From the NCBI GenBank assembly GCA_001818695.1, contig MHJG01000021.1, forward strand, positions 1-52,106: DNA of 52,106 bases, in the 5' to 3' direction. The notes below the pieces were generated by a model that ran no database searches, was not told the DNA's origin, and saw only the letters and a program-made list of their open reading frames with translations. This document shows positions 16,824-24,719 of this stretch, piece after piece (within the stretch, counting starts at the first letter, position 1; each line of letters begins with the position of its first letter). A program made the position numbers and the translations under genes. Source of the stretch: Candidatus Harrisonbacteria bacterium RIFCSPHIGHO2_02_FULL_42_16 (GTDB lineage: Bacteria; Patescibacteriota; Minisyncoccia; UBA6257; 02-FULL-45-10c).

Positions 16824-18085
16824 AAGCTAAATACGGATTGCCGGACGGGATAAAGTTTTGCAAGCGGTGCGTCATGCCCAATACACGCCCATCTTCTTCA
16901 AATGAATATCAGCATACCATTGCCCGCCAGCACAATTTTCTAAAATTTGATCAGGAGGACGTTTGTTCGGCCTGCCGGTTTTGCGAGGCCAAGGACAAAA
17001 TTATCAATTGGGAAGAGCGGGAAAAAGAATTAGTGAAGCTCCTGGATAAATACCGGAGCAGTGACGGTTCCTACGACGTTTTAGTGCCGGGCAGCGGCGG
17101 CAAGGACAGCGTTTACGCTTCTTACCTTTTAAAATACAAATACGGCATGCATCCATTGACCGTGACGTGGTCCCCGCATTTGTATACCGATATTGGCTGG
17201 AAAAATTTTCAGAGCTGGCTTCATCGCGGCGGCTTTGATAATTATTTATTTACCCCTAACGGGAAAATCCACCGATTAATTACTAGAAATGCTTTTATAA
17301 ATTTACTGCATCCTTTCCAGCCGTTTATTTTCGGTCAGAAAACTTTCGCGGTAAAAATGGCGGCGCATTTTAACATTCCACTAGTATTTTACGGAGAAAA
17401 TCCCGGCGAATACGGCGCCAATATTTCCATTAATCAAAATAAATTTGATTCAGACCCCCAGTCCAAGGAAGCTAAAGTCGGCGGATCTTCCGGCCATCAG
17501 GTTAATTTTATTGATAAAAATTTGAAGCCCAATGAGATTTTCTTGGGCGGGAAATCAGTATCGGATTATCTTAAGGAAGGGGTTTCTTACGGCGACCTTA
17601 GCCCGTTCTTGCCGCTGAATTCCGATTTAGTTAAAAATAAAAATATTGAATTCCATTTTTTGGGATTTTATATTAAGTGGGTTCCTCAGGAATGTTATTA
17701 TTTTGCAGTCAAACATACCGGTTTTGAAGCCAACCCGGTCAGAACCGAAGGAACTTATTCCAAATACAACAGCATTGATGATAAAACTGACGGTTATTTT
17801 TACTACACGACTTACATTAAATTCGGTTACGGCCGAGCAACTCAGGATGCCGCTCAGGAAATTCGGAATCACCATATCACCCGAGATGAAGGCGTGGCGC
17901 TGGTTAAGCGATTTGACGGAGAGTTGCCGAAAAAATATTTGCCGGAATTCCTGGACTACATCAGCTTATCCGAAAAGGAATTTTTAGAAATCATCGATTC
18001 ATTTCGAGACGATCATATCTGGAAAAAGGTTAATGGTGAATGGAAATTGCGGCATACGGTTTGGGGCGGCGGAACCGATGATTAA
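16820..18085 (+). CDS. N-acetyl sugar amidotransferase (PseA/WbpG family)
   Basis: 421 residues. The PP-loop ATP pyrophosphatase motif SGGKDS is at 92-97. Two cysteine clusters (C14/C17 and C49/C52/C55) form the zinc or iron-sulfur knuckle seen in this family. WbpG in Pseudomonas and PseA in Campylobacter need this protein to convert an acetamido group to an acetamidino group on a sugar. It activates the carbonyl with ATP, and ammonia comes from the HisH/HisF pair directly upstream. The gene overlaps hisH by 4 bp and is followed 19 bp later by a CMP-sugar synthetase. This supports an amidine-bearing nonulosonic acid. The exact sugar is not known. Confidence 0.9.
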   Translation: MKAKYGLPDGIKFCKRCVMPNTRPSSSNEYQHTIARQHNFLKFDQEDVCSACRFCEAKDKIINWEEREKELVKLLDKYRSSDGSYDVLVPGSGGKDSVYASYLLKYKYGMHPLTVTWSPHLYTDIGWKNFQSWLHRGGFDNYLFTPNGKIHRLITRNAFINLLHPFQPFIFGQKTFAVKMAAHFNIPLVFYGENPGEYGANISINQNKFDSDPQSKEAKVGGSSGHQVNFIDKNLKPNEIFLGGKSVSDYLKEGVSYGDLSPFLPLNSDLVKNKNIEFHFLGFYIKWVPQECYYFAVKHTGFEANPVRTEGTYSKYNSIDDKTDGYFYYTTYIKFGYGRATQDAAQEIRNHHITRDEGVALVKRFDGELPKKYLPEFLDYISLSEKEFLEIIDSFRDDHIWKKVNGEWKLRHTVWGGGTDD

Positions 18086-18094
18086 ATAAACCAT

Positions 18095-18100
18095 TATTAT
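18095..18100 (+). promoter_or_regulatory. -10 box touching the start codon of the CMP-sugar synthetase
   Basis: TATTAT lies four bases before the ATG at 18105, in a 19-bp gap. No Shine-Dalgarno site is seen. This is another candidate leaderless start inside an otherwise operon-like run. Confidence 0.35.
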
Positions 18101-18104
18101 ATAT

Positions 18105-18827
18105 ATGAAATCTAAAAAAGTTTTAGTAGTTATCCCGGCTCGGGGTGGTTCTAAGCGGATTCCTAATAAAAATATTCGGAATTTTTTAGGTAAGCCGCTC
18201 ATTGCTTATACAATTAAGCAGGCATTAAAAGTCCCATTTGTGGATCGGGTGATTGTGGATACTGATTCCCCTAAAATTGCCGCTTTTGCCAAAAAATATG
18301 GGGCTGAAGCGCCATGGTTGCGTCCCGCGCATTTGGCCGCTGACAAGTCTAAGGTTATAGACGCCTTAACATATCTTCTTCAGCGTTTAAATAAAGAAGA
18401 GGGCTATCAGCCGGACTACTTGTTGTTATTACAAACTACTTCGCCGCTTAGGGAGTTAAAAGATATCCAAGCTTGCTGGAAATTGATGCAGAATTCTGAT
18501 GCCACTACGGTTTTGACTGTTTCTACCACTCATCCGCAACTTTACTATTTAGATAAAGATAAAAACTTATCTTTAGCTAATAGAATTGTAGTTAATCATA
18601 GCAATACCCAGGCTTGGCCGCCGGCTTACCTTTTAAACGGCTGTTTTGTTTATATAGTGAAGGTGTCAGCGCTTTTGAAAGAGCAGGCAGTTCTTACCAA
18701 AAATACTAAAGCAGTTATCTGCGATAAATGGCGGTCGGTGGATTTGGATAATCCGGAGGACTGGGCACTGGCAGAATTGCTGTATAAAAATAGAAAAGCG
18801 ATTGCTAAAAGAATTAAAAATATATGA
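18105..18827 (+). CDS. neuA: CMP-nonulosonate (acylneuraminate) cytidylyltransferase, copy 1
   Basis: 240 residues. IPARGGSKRIPNKNI near the N-terminus is the CTP-binding loop of NeuA/LegF/PseF enzymes. Further family marks are RVIVDTDSPKIAAFAKKYGAEAPWLRP, LLQTTSPLR and DLDNPEDW. It couples CTP to the anomeric hydroxyl of a nonulosonic acid and releases pyrophosphate, giving the donor for glycosyltransferases. It overlaps the following oxidoreductase by 4 bp. A second member is at 37102-37818, which suggests two activated acids or one redundant step. Which acid each uses cannot be read from sequence. Confidence 0.88.
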   Translation: MKSKKVLVVIPARGGSKRIPNKNIRNFLGKPLIAYTIKQALKVPFVDRVIVDTDSPKIAAFAKKYGAEAPWLRPAHLAADKSKVIDALTYLLQRLNKEEGYQPDYLLLLQTTSPLRELKDIQACWKLMQNSDATTVLTVSTTHPQLYYLDKDKNLSLANRIVVNHSNTQAWPPAYLLNGCFVYIVKVSALLKEQAVLTKNTKAVICDKWRSVDLDNPEDWALAELLYKNRKAIAKRIKNI

Positions 18828-19849
18828 ATAAAAATAGCCACTTAAGATTTTTTATAGTTGGTTTGGGTTCTATGGGCAAGCGGCGAATTCGCAATCTTTA
18901 TGCTAATAGCGAAAAGGATATTGTTGGTTTTGATATCCGTCCAGACAGAAACAAAGAAGCGCAGGAAAAGTATGGCATAAAAGTGGTTGAAAATTTTAAG
19001 GATGTGTTGCCGGAGAATTTTGATGTTTTGATTATTTCTACCCCCCCTGAGGCGCATGGTGATTATATCCGTTTTGCCATTAAGCACAAAAAACATTTTT
19101 TTGTGGAACATCCGGTTTTTGACGACGGCTATCAGGATATTTTTGCCGAAAAGCGGCGGAAAGATTCTATGATCGTCATGGCTCCTTCCTGCACCATGCT
19201 TTTTTATCAGCCGGTCAAAATGATAAAAAAGATTTTAGATGATGGGAAAATCGGAAAAATCTTGGCGTTTCAATATCATATGGGGCAATATTTGCCGGAT
19301 TGGCATCCGTGGGAGGATTATCGGGATGTGTATTTCTCTAAAAAAGAAACCAGCGCCTGCCGGGAAATGTTGCCGTTTGAGCTTATTTGGCTTAATTCAG
19401 TGATGGATTCCCGGGTGGCGGAAATAGCTGGAACAATCACTAAAGTTTCTAATTTGGACATGGATGCGGATGACATTGCGTTAGCAAATGTAAAATATGA
19501 AAACGGGATTTTCGGAAATATTATTATTGATGTTATTTCTCGGAAACCGTTTAGGACTTTGCGGGTTTTGGGTTCTGACGGTATTTTGGATTGGGAGAAA
19601 TTCAGCCATAGCATTGTCGTTTATGATGCCAAAACCAAGCAATCCGAAACAACCACTATTCCTCAAGGGCATCTGGAGCCGGGCTATGTGAATCCGGAAG
19701 AGCAGTACATTGAGGAAATAAAAGCATTTCTGGATACGATTGCCGGGAAGGGGAAGTATCCGCATTCTTTTGAAGAAAATTTGCATAATTTGAAAACTTT
19801 GTATGCCCTTGAAAAGGCGTATAAATCCAAAACATATCAATCAGTATGA
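18824..19849 (+). CDS. Gfo/Idh/MocA family NAD(P)-dependent oxidoreductase
   Basis: 341 residues. The Rossmann loop IVGLGSMGKRRIRNL is at residues 11-25. The family EKP motif appears as VEHP (94-97), so the usual lysine is histidine. The C-terminal alpha/beta domain holds the MDADDIALANVKYENGIFGNI segment common to sugar oxidoreductases. It probably oxidises or reduces a sugar hydroxyl or keto group. It overlaps the CMP-sugar synthetase upstream and the cupin downstream by 4 bp each, so the three are coupled. In nonulosonic acid clusters such oxidoreductases tailor the sugar; the substrate is unknown. Confidence 0.83.
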   Translation: MNKNSHLRFFIVGLGSMGKRRIRNLYANSEKDIVGFDIRPDRNKEAQEKYGIKVVENFKDVLPENFDVLIISTPPEAHGDYIRFAIKHKKHFFVEHPVFDDGYQDIFAEKRRKDSMIVMAPSCTMLFYQPVKMIKKILDDGKIGKILAFQYHMGQYLPDWHPWEDYRDVYFSKKETSACREMLPFELIWLNSVMDSRVAEIAGTITKVSNLDMDADDIALANVKYENGIFGNIIIDVISRKPFRTLRVLGSDGILDWEKFSHSIVVYDAKTKQSETTTIPQGHLEPGYVNPEEQYIEEIKAFLDTIAGKGKYPHSFEENLHNLKTLYALEKAYKSKTYQSV

Positions 19850-20253
19850 AAGTGGTTCGTAAAGAAGAAATAAACAAATTTTTAGAGCGAGAGCCGGTTG
19901 TCGGAAAAAAGATGCTGGAGCCGCTGCGAACTTTAGTTTTGGCGAAAGAATTGCCATTTGGAATCGTGGAGGATTTTGAGGTTAAAGAAAGCGAAGCGGA
20001 AGTTCATAAGCATGAAGGTGATTTATGGCTTTGCCTTGAAGGGGAGGTGGAATTTACTTGCGGTGGCGAGTTGGTGGAATCATGGATTAGAGATGGCTCT
20101 AACGGCAATGAGCTTGGCGGAAAAGATATTAAAAATGGCCAAAAAGTGGTTTTAAAGTCGGGCGATTGGCTTTGGATTCCGCCAGGCGAACCTCACCTTC
20201 ATCGCGCGAAATTAGCGCGAATGGTTGTTGTGAAAGTTCCGAATTGGTCTTAA
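19846..20253 (+). CDS. Cupin-domain protein, copy 1 of 3
   Basis: 135 residues. The conserved N-terminus (VRKEEINKFLE, then KKMLEPLRTL and ELPFGIVED) is shared with the genes at 37823 and 38319. Cupin motif 1 is EVHKHEGDLWLCLEGE with both histidines, and motif 2 is GDWLWIPPGEPHLH, so a metal site of the usual type is likely. Single-domain cupins bind sugars or act as epimerases, isomerases or dioxygenases. All three copies sit near nonulosonic-acid genes, so a sugar substrate is plausible, but no reaction can be assigned. The start overlaps the oxidoreductase stop by 4 bp. Confidence 0.75.
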   Translation: MKVVRKEEINKFLEREPVVGKKMLEPLRTLVLAKELPFGIVEDFEVKESEAEVHKHEGDLWLCLEGEVEFTCGGELVESWIRDGSNGNELGGKDIKNGQKVVLKSGDWLWIPPGEPHLHRAKLARMVVVKVPNWS

Positions 20254-20287
20254 TCCCAATTCGAGTTTGTATAGTAATTTAAGCGAG

Positions 20288-20432
20288 CTACCCATCTGTC
20301 GTGCGGCAATTTCGGAGGCGCTAAAAGCACGGTTCGAGCACATAAAATTTATGTGCTCGGTTTTAGCGCTGAGACATAGGAGCTGTTTCGCGCTGGCGGG
20401 ACAGACTCCGGTGCCGGTAGGCAGATAGGTAG
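20288..20432. repeat. Nested palindromic element upstream of an EamA transporter
   Basis: Four nested inverted pairs: 20288-20298 with 20422-20432 (10 of 11), 20313-20317 CGGAG with 20406-20410, 20318-20326 GCGCTAAAA with 20361-20369, and an inner 12-bp perfect stem, 20335-20346 with 20348-20359 (CGAGCACATAAA, 1-base centre). The stretch looks richer in G+C than its surroundings. It ends just before a strong promoter. It could be a small non-autonomous repeat or a structured RNA. It codes for no recognisable protein. Confidence 0.6.
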
Positions 20433-20444
20433 TGAGCGACGGAG

Positions 20445-20473
20445 TTGACAGCTGATTTTTTTGTGTGTATACT
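20445..20473 (+). promoter_or_regulatory. Strong sigma-70-type promoter of the EamA transporter gene
   Basis: TTGACA (20445-20450), a 17-base spacer, then TATACT (20468-20473). The predicted leader is about 30 bases with a GGGAGG ribosome site at 20500-20505, five bases before the ATG at 20511. Confidence 0.75.
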
Positions 20474-20510
20474 TTTATCAATCTTTGATAATTGAATCTG
20501 GGAGGGATGA

Positions 20511-21407
20511 ATGCCCTGGCAAGTACCGGCTGTTCTGACGATTTTGATTGCTTACATATTCCAGTCATTTTTAATTAAAAAAGTTGCTAATGCGCCCGGA
20601 AGAGCGAGAAATCTGGTTCTTCAGTATTTTTTTGCCGCTACTTTAATTTGGCTTTTCGTTATTATATCAGATCTTTTAGGATTGATTAAATTTGGCATTG
20701 ATACAAGGATGCTGATGGTTACCGGGATTTGTTTGATCAATGCATTTGCCTGTTACGCCCATTGGCGGGCGACGGCGATTAATATGGCTGTTACTTCGGT
20801 TTCCACTTGGGCCGACGATTTAACCAAAATGTTTCTTGGCTATCTGTTTTTGCACGAAGGCCAGTATTTAAATCCAACATTGGGGCTTGGCATCTTGTTT
20901 GTTTTCGGATCAGTATTGATTTTTGCTCTTGCTAAAAATTCTCTTCAGGGAATTAGCAGTCAAAATCTCGGGAGAATTTATTTATGGATTGGTTCTTACA
21001 GCCTTATCTGGGGAGGATTGGGCTTCTTGATGCGTTATTTGGCTCTTGGCGGAATGTTATGGTGGCAATTTCTGATTTCCTGGTATTTAGGGTCATTTAT
21101 CGGGTCTTGCATACTATTTCTTTTTTCCGATGATGTGGAACGAGGCGTTAATGTCCCACTGAAAGAGTCTGTTCGGGGTCCGTTAATGTTATCTTTTTGT
21201 ATTGTTGCATCTTTGGGAACTTCTTATTGGACCAATTCTTTGGCGCCGATAGTTGTTACCACCCCGGTTTTCCAGGTTTCGGAAATGATATTCCCGACTC
21301 TGATTGGATTATATATCTATAATGAAAAAAAGAATTTTAACTGGCTTGGCTGGGTGGCAATGGGTTTAGGATTAGTCGGTGGTTTGATAATTGCTTTTAG
21401 TTTCTGA
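20511..21407 (+). CDS. EamA/DMT-type membrane transporter
   Basis: 298 residues with about ten hydrophobic helices in two similar halves, the EamA (drug/metabolite transporter) layout. The mid-protein HWRATAINMAVTSVSTWADDLTK segment and the C-terminal VTTPVFQVSEMIFPTLIGLYI segment are conserved-type helices. Members of this superfamily move sugars, amino acids or undecaprenyl-linked sugars across the inner membrane. It has its own TTGACA/TATACT promoter and a GGGAGG site that fixes the ATG at 20511. A weak terminator follows. Together with the genes at 21579, 38869 and 42158 it makes four EamA-type modules in the window. The substrate is unknown. Confidence 0.78.
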   Translation: MPWQVPAVLTILIAYIFQSFLIKKVANAPGRARNLVLQYFFAATLIWLFVIISDLLGLIKFGIDTRMLMVTGICLINAFACYAHWRATAINMAVTSVSTWADDLTKMFLGYLFLHEGQYLNPTLGLGILFVFGSVLIFALAKNSLQGISSQNLGRIYLWIGSYSLIWGGLGFLMRYLALGGMLWWQFLISWYLGSFIGSCILFLFSDDVERGVNVPLKESVRGPLMLSFCIVASLGTSYWTNSLAPIVVTTPVFQVSEMIFPTLIGLYIYNEKKNFNWLGWVAMGLGLVGGLIIAFSF

Positions 21408-21409
21408 CT

Positions 21410-21436
21410 CCGTCCTGTAATGGGGCGGATTTTTTA
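21410..21436 (+). terminator. Likely rho-independent terminator after the EamA gene
   Basis: Stem CCGTCC (21410-21415) with GGGCGG (21423-21428), including one G-T pair, followed by ATTTTTTT. Confidence 0.55.
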
Positions 21437-21484
21437 TATACTGAAATAGTTTATTAAAATTACAGCTTTTGGGTTGTGGAGTGG

Positions 21485-21526
21485 GCATATCCAAGTGCTA
21501 CGCTATGGCGTAGCACTTGGATATGC
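21485..21526. repeat. Perfect 19-bp hairpin between convergent EamA genes
   Basis: GCATATCCAAGTGCTACGC (21485-21503) and its exact complement (21508-21526) enclose the loop TATG. There is no T-run on the plus strand. It lies between the two converging EamA transporter genes and may stop read-through from either side or stabilise 3' ends. No homologous copy is seen elsewhere in the window. Confidence 0.8.
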
Positions 21527-21578
21527 GAAGCTTGGAATATAAAGAAACCACGGCTGTAAGGCCGAGAAGTTTTATTTA

Positions 21579-22412
21579 TCAGCGGGCTAATAAGAATAAT
21601 CCGAAAACCAGTGCCGAGCCAATAAGTAATTTGTGGACTAGATGTTTTTCTTGAAAATAGCTGTGGCCGGAAATGATTCCAGCTAAAAGGGATGCGGTTC
21701 TTTCTGCCGCCATGGCAATGCCGGGATTCCCGAAAGAAATCGCAAAGGCGCCAAAGATAGAAGCGATGCCGCTTATAAATCCTTGTCCGAAAAATATCCT
21801 CTGTTTTAAAAAGACCAGCGGATTTTCTTTCGCCTTCCACTGGGCCATAAAAAATAAATAAATCAGCAAAATAGCGATAATCAGCATTTCTTCCGCCTCC
21901 ACTGAATTAAAATGGGTGATGTTGTATTTAAAGAGAGAAATGGTGGCTACGGCATTGACAGCGGTAAAAATCGGATACCCGACGTCTTTTAAATTAAAAA
22001 TTTTAAAAAGAAAAATAGATCCGAAAACTAGGAAAATTAAACTGATTCCAAACCATTGGATTGGGCTGACGGTAAACCCAATCAGGAAGTCCACGATTAA
22101 AAGGAGCGGAATGGTGAGATTTCTGACTATCGCGTAAGTGCTGCGTTCTGTTTTTGTAATCGCTAACAGCATTGCATGGGTTTGGATGATTTCTAAAAAT
22201 GCCCGGAGCGTAAAAGTGGGCAGAGAAGCCAGATTGAAGATAAAACTATTTCGCCAATAAGCAATAGCTGTAAAGATTAGCATTCCAAAAAGAAAATTAA
22301 TGAATCCAGCCGAATACATGCTAATTTTTTTCTGGTCGGTTTGGAATTTGATAATTGACGTTGGAATTTCGCTGATAAAACTTCCTAATGAAGCAAAAAG
22401 TACGGTAAGCAT
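21579..22412 (-). CDS. EamA/DMT-type membrane transporter
   Basis: 277 residues with about nine to ten hydrophobic helices. NPGIAMAAERTASLLAGIISGHSYFQEKHLVHKLLIGSALVFGLFLL at the C-terminus matches the last EamA helices, and SIIKFQTDQKK in the N-terminal cytoplasmic loop is charged. It converges on the EamA gene at 20511 and diverges from the GT-B-like gene at 22488, with whose -35 box its start codon almost overlaps. No Shine-Dalgarno site is seen before the ATG. It probably moves a small organic solute or carrier-linked sugar; nothing in the sequence shows which. Confidence 0.74.
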   Translation of the reverse strand: MLTVLFASLGSFISEIPTSIIKFQTDQKKISMYSAGFINFLFGMLIFTAIAYWRNSFIFNLASLPTFTLRAFLEIIQTHAMLLAITKTERSTYAIVRNLTIPLLLIVDFLIGFTVSPIQWFGISLIFLVFGSIFLFKIFNLKDVGYPIFTAVNAVATISLFKYNITHFNSVEAEEMLIIAILLIYLFFMAQWKAKENPLVFLKQRIFFGQGFISGIASIFGAFAISFGNPGIAMAAERTASLLAGIISGHSYFQEKHLVHKLLIGSALVFGLFLLAR

Positions 22413-22420
22413 AAGAAAAG

Positions 22421-22449
22421 TTGACTTTTTTGAGTTTATTGTTTAGTAT
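22421..22449 (+). promoter_or_regulatory. Promoter of the GT-B-like gene at 22488
   Basis: TTGACT (22421-22426), 17 bases, TAGTAT (22444-22449). AAGGAG (22475-22480) lies seven bases before the ATG. The spacer and -10 closely resemble those of the promoter at 43656-43684. Confidence 0.7.
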
Positions 22450-22487
22450 ACCTTTTAGTAATCGAAAAATCCAAAAGGAGATAGAAA

Positions 22488-23558
22488 ATGCGGAAACTGC
22501 GGAAACTGCGGTTAGCGGTTGTTTCTAAAGATAACGGTGATACCAAGATGCTTTTGCCGATTGCGCGGGAAGCGCGCCAGCTTGGCCATAAAGTGATTAT
22601 TTTAGCCGAAGGCGTCGGGGTTGACCATTATATCAAGCAAGGAGTAAAAACTTTTTTCCGAGACGTTTCAAATCCTGATCCGAAAACTGATTTTGATCTC
22701 GAGTTTTTGTTAAGCATGGCAAAGCCCGATGCAGTGCTCGTAGGTTTCCCTGGCCCGAACAATCTTTCTGGGAAAATCAGCGCGGTTGCGAATGATATGG
22801 GCATACCACTGATTGGCGTGGAAGATTATTGGGGAGGCGTAAAAAGATATTTGGAATTCAAATATTCTTTGCTGCTTACCATTGATGATTACGCGGCGGA
22901 GATAGCTAGGAATGCACTGGGACCAAAAGTTCCGATTTCGGTGATTGGGAATCATGCAGTTTCCGGTTTAGATTATCGTTCTCCAGAAGCTGTGCTGGCG
23001 GGTATGGAAGAATTGAAAAAAAGATTTAACCAAGTTTTTGTTTTTGGCGGCGGGGGAGGCAAGCACACTACCGAAGAATTGAAATTATTGGTGCCCTCGC
23101 TTCAAAAAACTCCTGGCAATTGGTGCCTGGTTCCGCGTTATCACCCGAATCTTAAAAAGAAATTAGCTGAAGAAATAGGAGACCAGCGCACTTTTCAGGA
23201 AGTCTGGGATGAACTTTTGCTTCCGCTTGGCGATCGGGTTGTCCGCCTGGATGCTGGGAATAGCGATGACATGGCAGTAGTTTCCGATGCGTATTTTTCC
23301 GGATTGGGATCGTCTATGAATACGGCGATTTATTCCGGGAAGCCGACTATTGCGGTGGTGACTGCCGCAACTATGGAAGCGATTCGCGATTCCAAACTTG
23401 ATGCGGTTCCGGCAGTGGAGCTTGGCGGAGCCAAAACTCTTACGGAAGTCCAAGATTTGCAGCCGCTTCTTGTTCCTCCAAATGATGAAGTCCGGAAGAA
23501 ATTCAAGCCGCTGGATGCGAATCTGGCAGTCAGGAAAATAGAGAAATTGTTATTTTAA
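22488..23558 (+). CDS. Putative GT-B-fold glycosyltransferase-like protein
   Basis: 356 residues. The first half is a Rossmann-like domain (RLAVVSKDNGD, then ARQLGHKVIILAEG and DAVLVGFPG). The second begins after PISVIGNHAVSGLDYRS, with VFVFGGGGG and AYFSGLGSSMNTAIYSGKPTIAVV, where a sugar nucleotide would sit in GT-B enzymes. I do not recognise a named family. The gene at 43722 has the same layout, including the GNH motif at the domain junction, and nearly the same promoter, so the two are probably distant paralogues. It is followed by a strong terminator, so it is a single-gene unit. A glycosyltransferase or 2-epimerase-like role is inferred from fold and place only. Confidence 0.6.
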   Translation: MRKLRKLRLAVVSKDNGDTKMLLPIAREARQLGHKVIILAEGVGVDHYIKQGVKTFFRDVSNPDPKTDFDLEFLLSMAKPDAVLVGFPGPNNLSGKISAVANDMGIPLIGVEDYWGGVKRYLEFKYSLLLTIDDYAAEIARNALGPKVPISVIGNHAVSGLDYRSPEAVLAGMEELKKRFNQVFVFGGGGGKHTTEELKLLVPSLQKTPGNWCLVPRYHPNLKKKLAEEIGDQRTFQEVWDELLLPLGDRVVRLDAGNSDDMAVVSDAYFSGLGSSMNTAIYSGKPTIAVVTAATMEAIRDSKLDAVPAVELGGAKTLTEVQDLQPLLVPPNDEVRKKFKPLDANLAVRKIEKLLF

Positions 23559-23567
23559 TTATAATTT

Positions 23568-23593
23568 CCCCTTCAAAATTGAAGGGGATTTTT
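23568..23593 (+). terminator. Rho-independent terminator
   Basis: Perfect stem CCCCTTCAA (23568-23576) and TTGAAGGGG (23579-23587) with loop AA, followed by ATTTTT. It ends the single-gene unit at 22488-23558. Confidence 0.85.
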
Positions 23594-23631
23594 GTTGAAA
23601 CAATCACCTAATTTTATTGGTTTTAAATTGA

Positions 23632-24687
23632 ATGAAATCAATTTTTATAGGAAAGAAAAAAGTTAATTACGGCTTAAGGCCGTTTATAGTTGCGGAAGCC
23701 GGGGTGAATCATAACGCGCGGCTGGATTTGGCACTTCAGCTGATTGACGCGGCGGCTTATGCCGGCGCGGATGCAGTAAAGTTCCAGACCTTCCGGCCGA
23801 ATCAGGTAGTGACTGCTGCCGGCGAGATGGCGGATTATCAAAAGCGGAATTTAGGAAAATCTGAAAGCCAGCTCGCAATGGTGAAGAAATTAGAATTGGC
23901 GGAAAAACATTGGCCAAAACTGGTTGAGCGCGCTAAAGAGCGGGGAATTATTTTTTTCTCAACGCCTCACGGGCACATTGATTCGGCCGATTATCTTCAG
24001 CAAAAATTGAAAGTGCCGGCGTTTAAATTTGGTTCCGGCGATTTAACTAATATTCCTTTGTTGGAGCATGTTGCGAAATTTAAAAAGCCGATGATTCTTG
24101 GCACTGGCATGGCTGATTTAGAGGAAGTGAAAGAGGCAGTGGAGGCGATTAAAAAAGCCGGCAACAGTCAGATTGTGGTTTTGCATTGCACGACTGATTA
24201 TCCGCTTGCTCCAGAAAATGTGAATCTTCGCGCCATGCAAACCATGATGAGAGAACTGGGGGTTTTAGTCGGTTATTCCGACCATACGCTTGGGCCGCAA
24301 ACTGCTGTGATGGCAACTGCTATGGGTGCCTGCATGATAGAAAAACATCTTACGTTGGATAATAATCTGCCCGGTCCGGACCATGTGGCTTCCATGGAAC
24401 CGATGGAATTTAAAGAAATGGTTAAACAAATTGAAAAAGCGGCGGCTATTTTAGGCAGTTCGCAGAAGAAATTATTGAAATGCGAGAAGCAATATGTTTC
24501 GGTTGCGAGGAAAAGTCTGGTAACCGCAAATAAAGTTAAAAAAGGAGAAAAATTCACTTTGAAGAATTTAACTGTCAAGCGTCCGGGCAACGGTCTGCTT
24601 CCGAAACGGCTGAAGGAAGTGGTAGGCAAGCGGGCAACTAAAGCGATTCCAAAAGATACTGTATTGACCGAAGAAATGATAGGGTAA
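23632..24687 (+). CDS. neuB: N-acetylneuraminate/legionaminate synthase-type enzyme (NeuB family)
   Basis: 351 residues. The TIM-barrel domain has FIVAEAGVNHNARLDLA at residues 18-34, DAVKFQTF (47-54), GSGD, VVLHCTTDYP and VGYSDHTLG, all typical of NeuB/LegI/PseI. The C-terminal about 65 residues are the antifreeze-like SAF domain (KSLVTANKVKKGE to LLPKRLKEVVGK). The enzyme condenses phosphoenolpyruvate with a six-carbon N-acylated sugar to give a nine-carbon acid. With the NeuC-type epimerase at 25714 the route is sialic or legionaminic-like. The sugar specificity is not readable. It is followed by a terminator shared with the convergent phosphatase gene. Confidence 0.92.
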   Translation: MKSIFIGKKKVNYGLRPFIVAEAGVNHNARLDLALQLIDAAAYAGADAVKFQTFRPNQVVTAAGEMADYQKRNLGKSESQLAMVKKLELAEKHWPKLVERAKERGIIFFSTPHGHIDSADYLQQKLKVPAFKFGSGDLTNIPLLEHVAKFKKPMILGTGMADLEEVKEAVEAIKKAGNSQIVVLHCTTDYPLAPENVNLRAMQTMMRELGVLVGYSDHTLGPQTAVMATAMGACMIEKHLTLDNNLPGPDHVASMEPMEFKEMVKQIEKAAAILGSSQKKLLKCEKQYVSVARKSLVTANKVKKGEKFTLKNLTVKRPGNGLLPKRLKEVVGKRATKAIPKDTVLTEEMIG

Positions 24688-24698
24688 AAATAAAAACA

Positions 24699-24719
24699 GC
24701 ATCTTTTAAGATGCCGTTT
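24699..24719. terminator. Bidirectional terminator with a stop codon in its loop
   Basis: Stem GCATCTT (24699-24705) and AAGATGC (24708-24714), with a T-run to the right (CGTTTTT) and an A-run to the left (AAAAATAAAAACA) that serves the minus strand. The TAA of the convergent PP2C gene (complement of 24706-24708) sits at the loop. Confidence 0.8.

Noticed and set aside
20212-20568. A 118-codon open frame on the minus strand across the palindromic element
   Set aside because: It runs antisense to the end of the cupin gene and over a set of nested inverted repeats; its sequence has no recognisable domain and its reading follows the palindrome.
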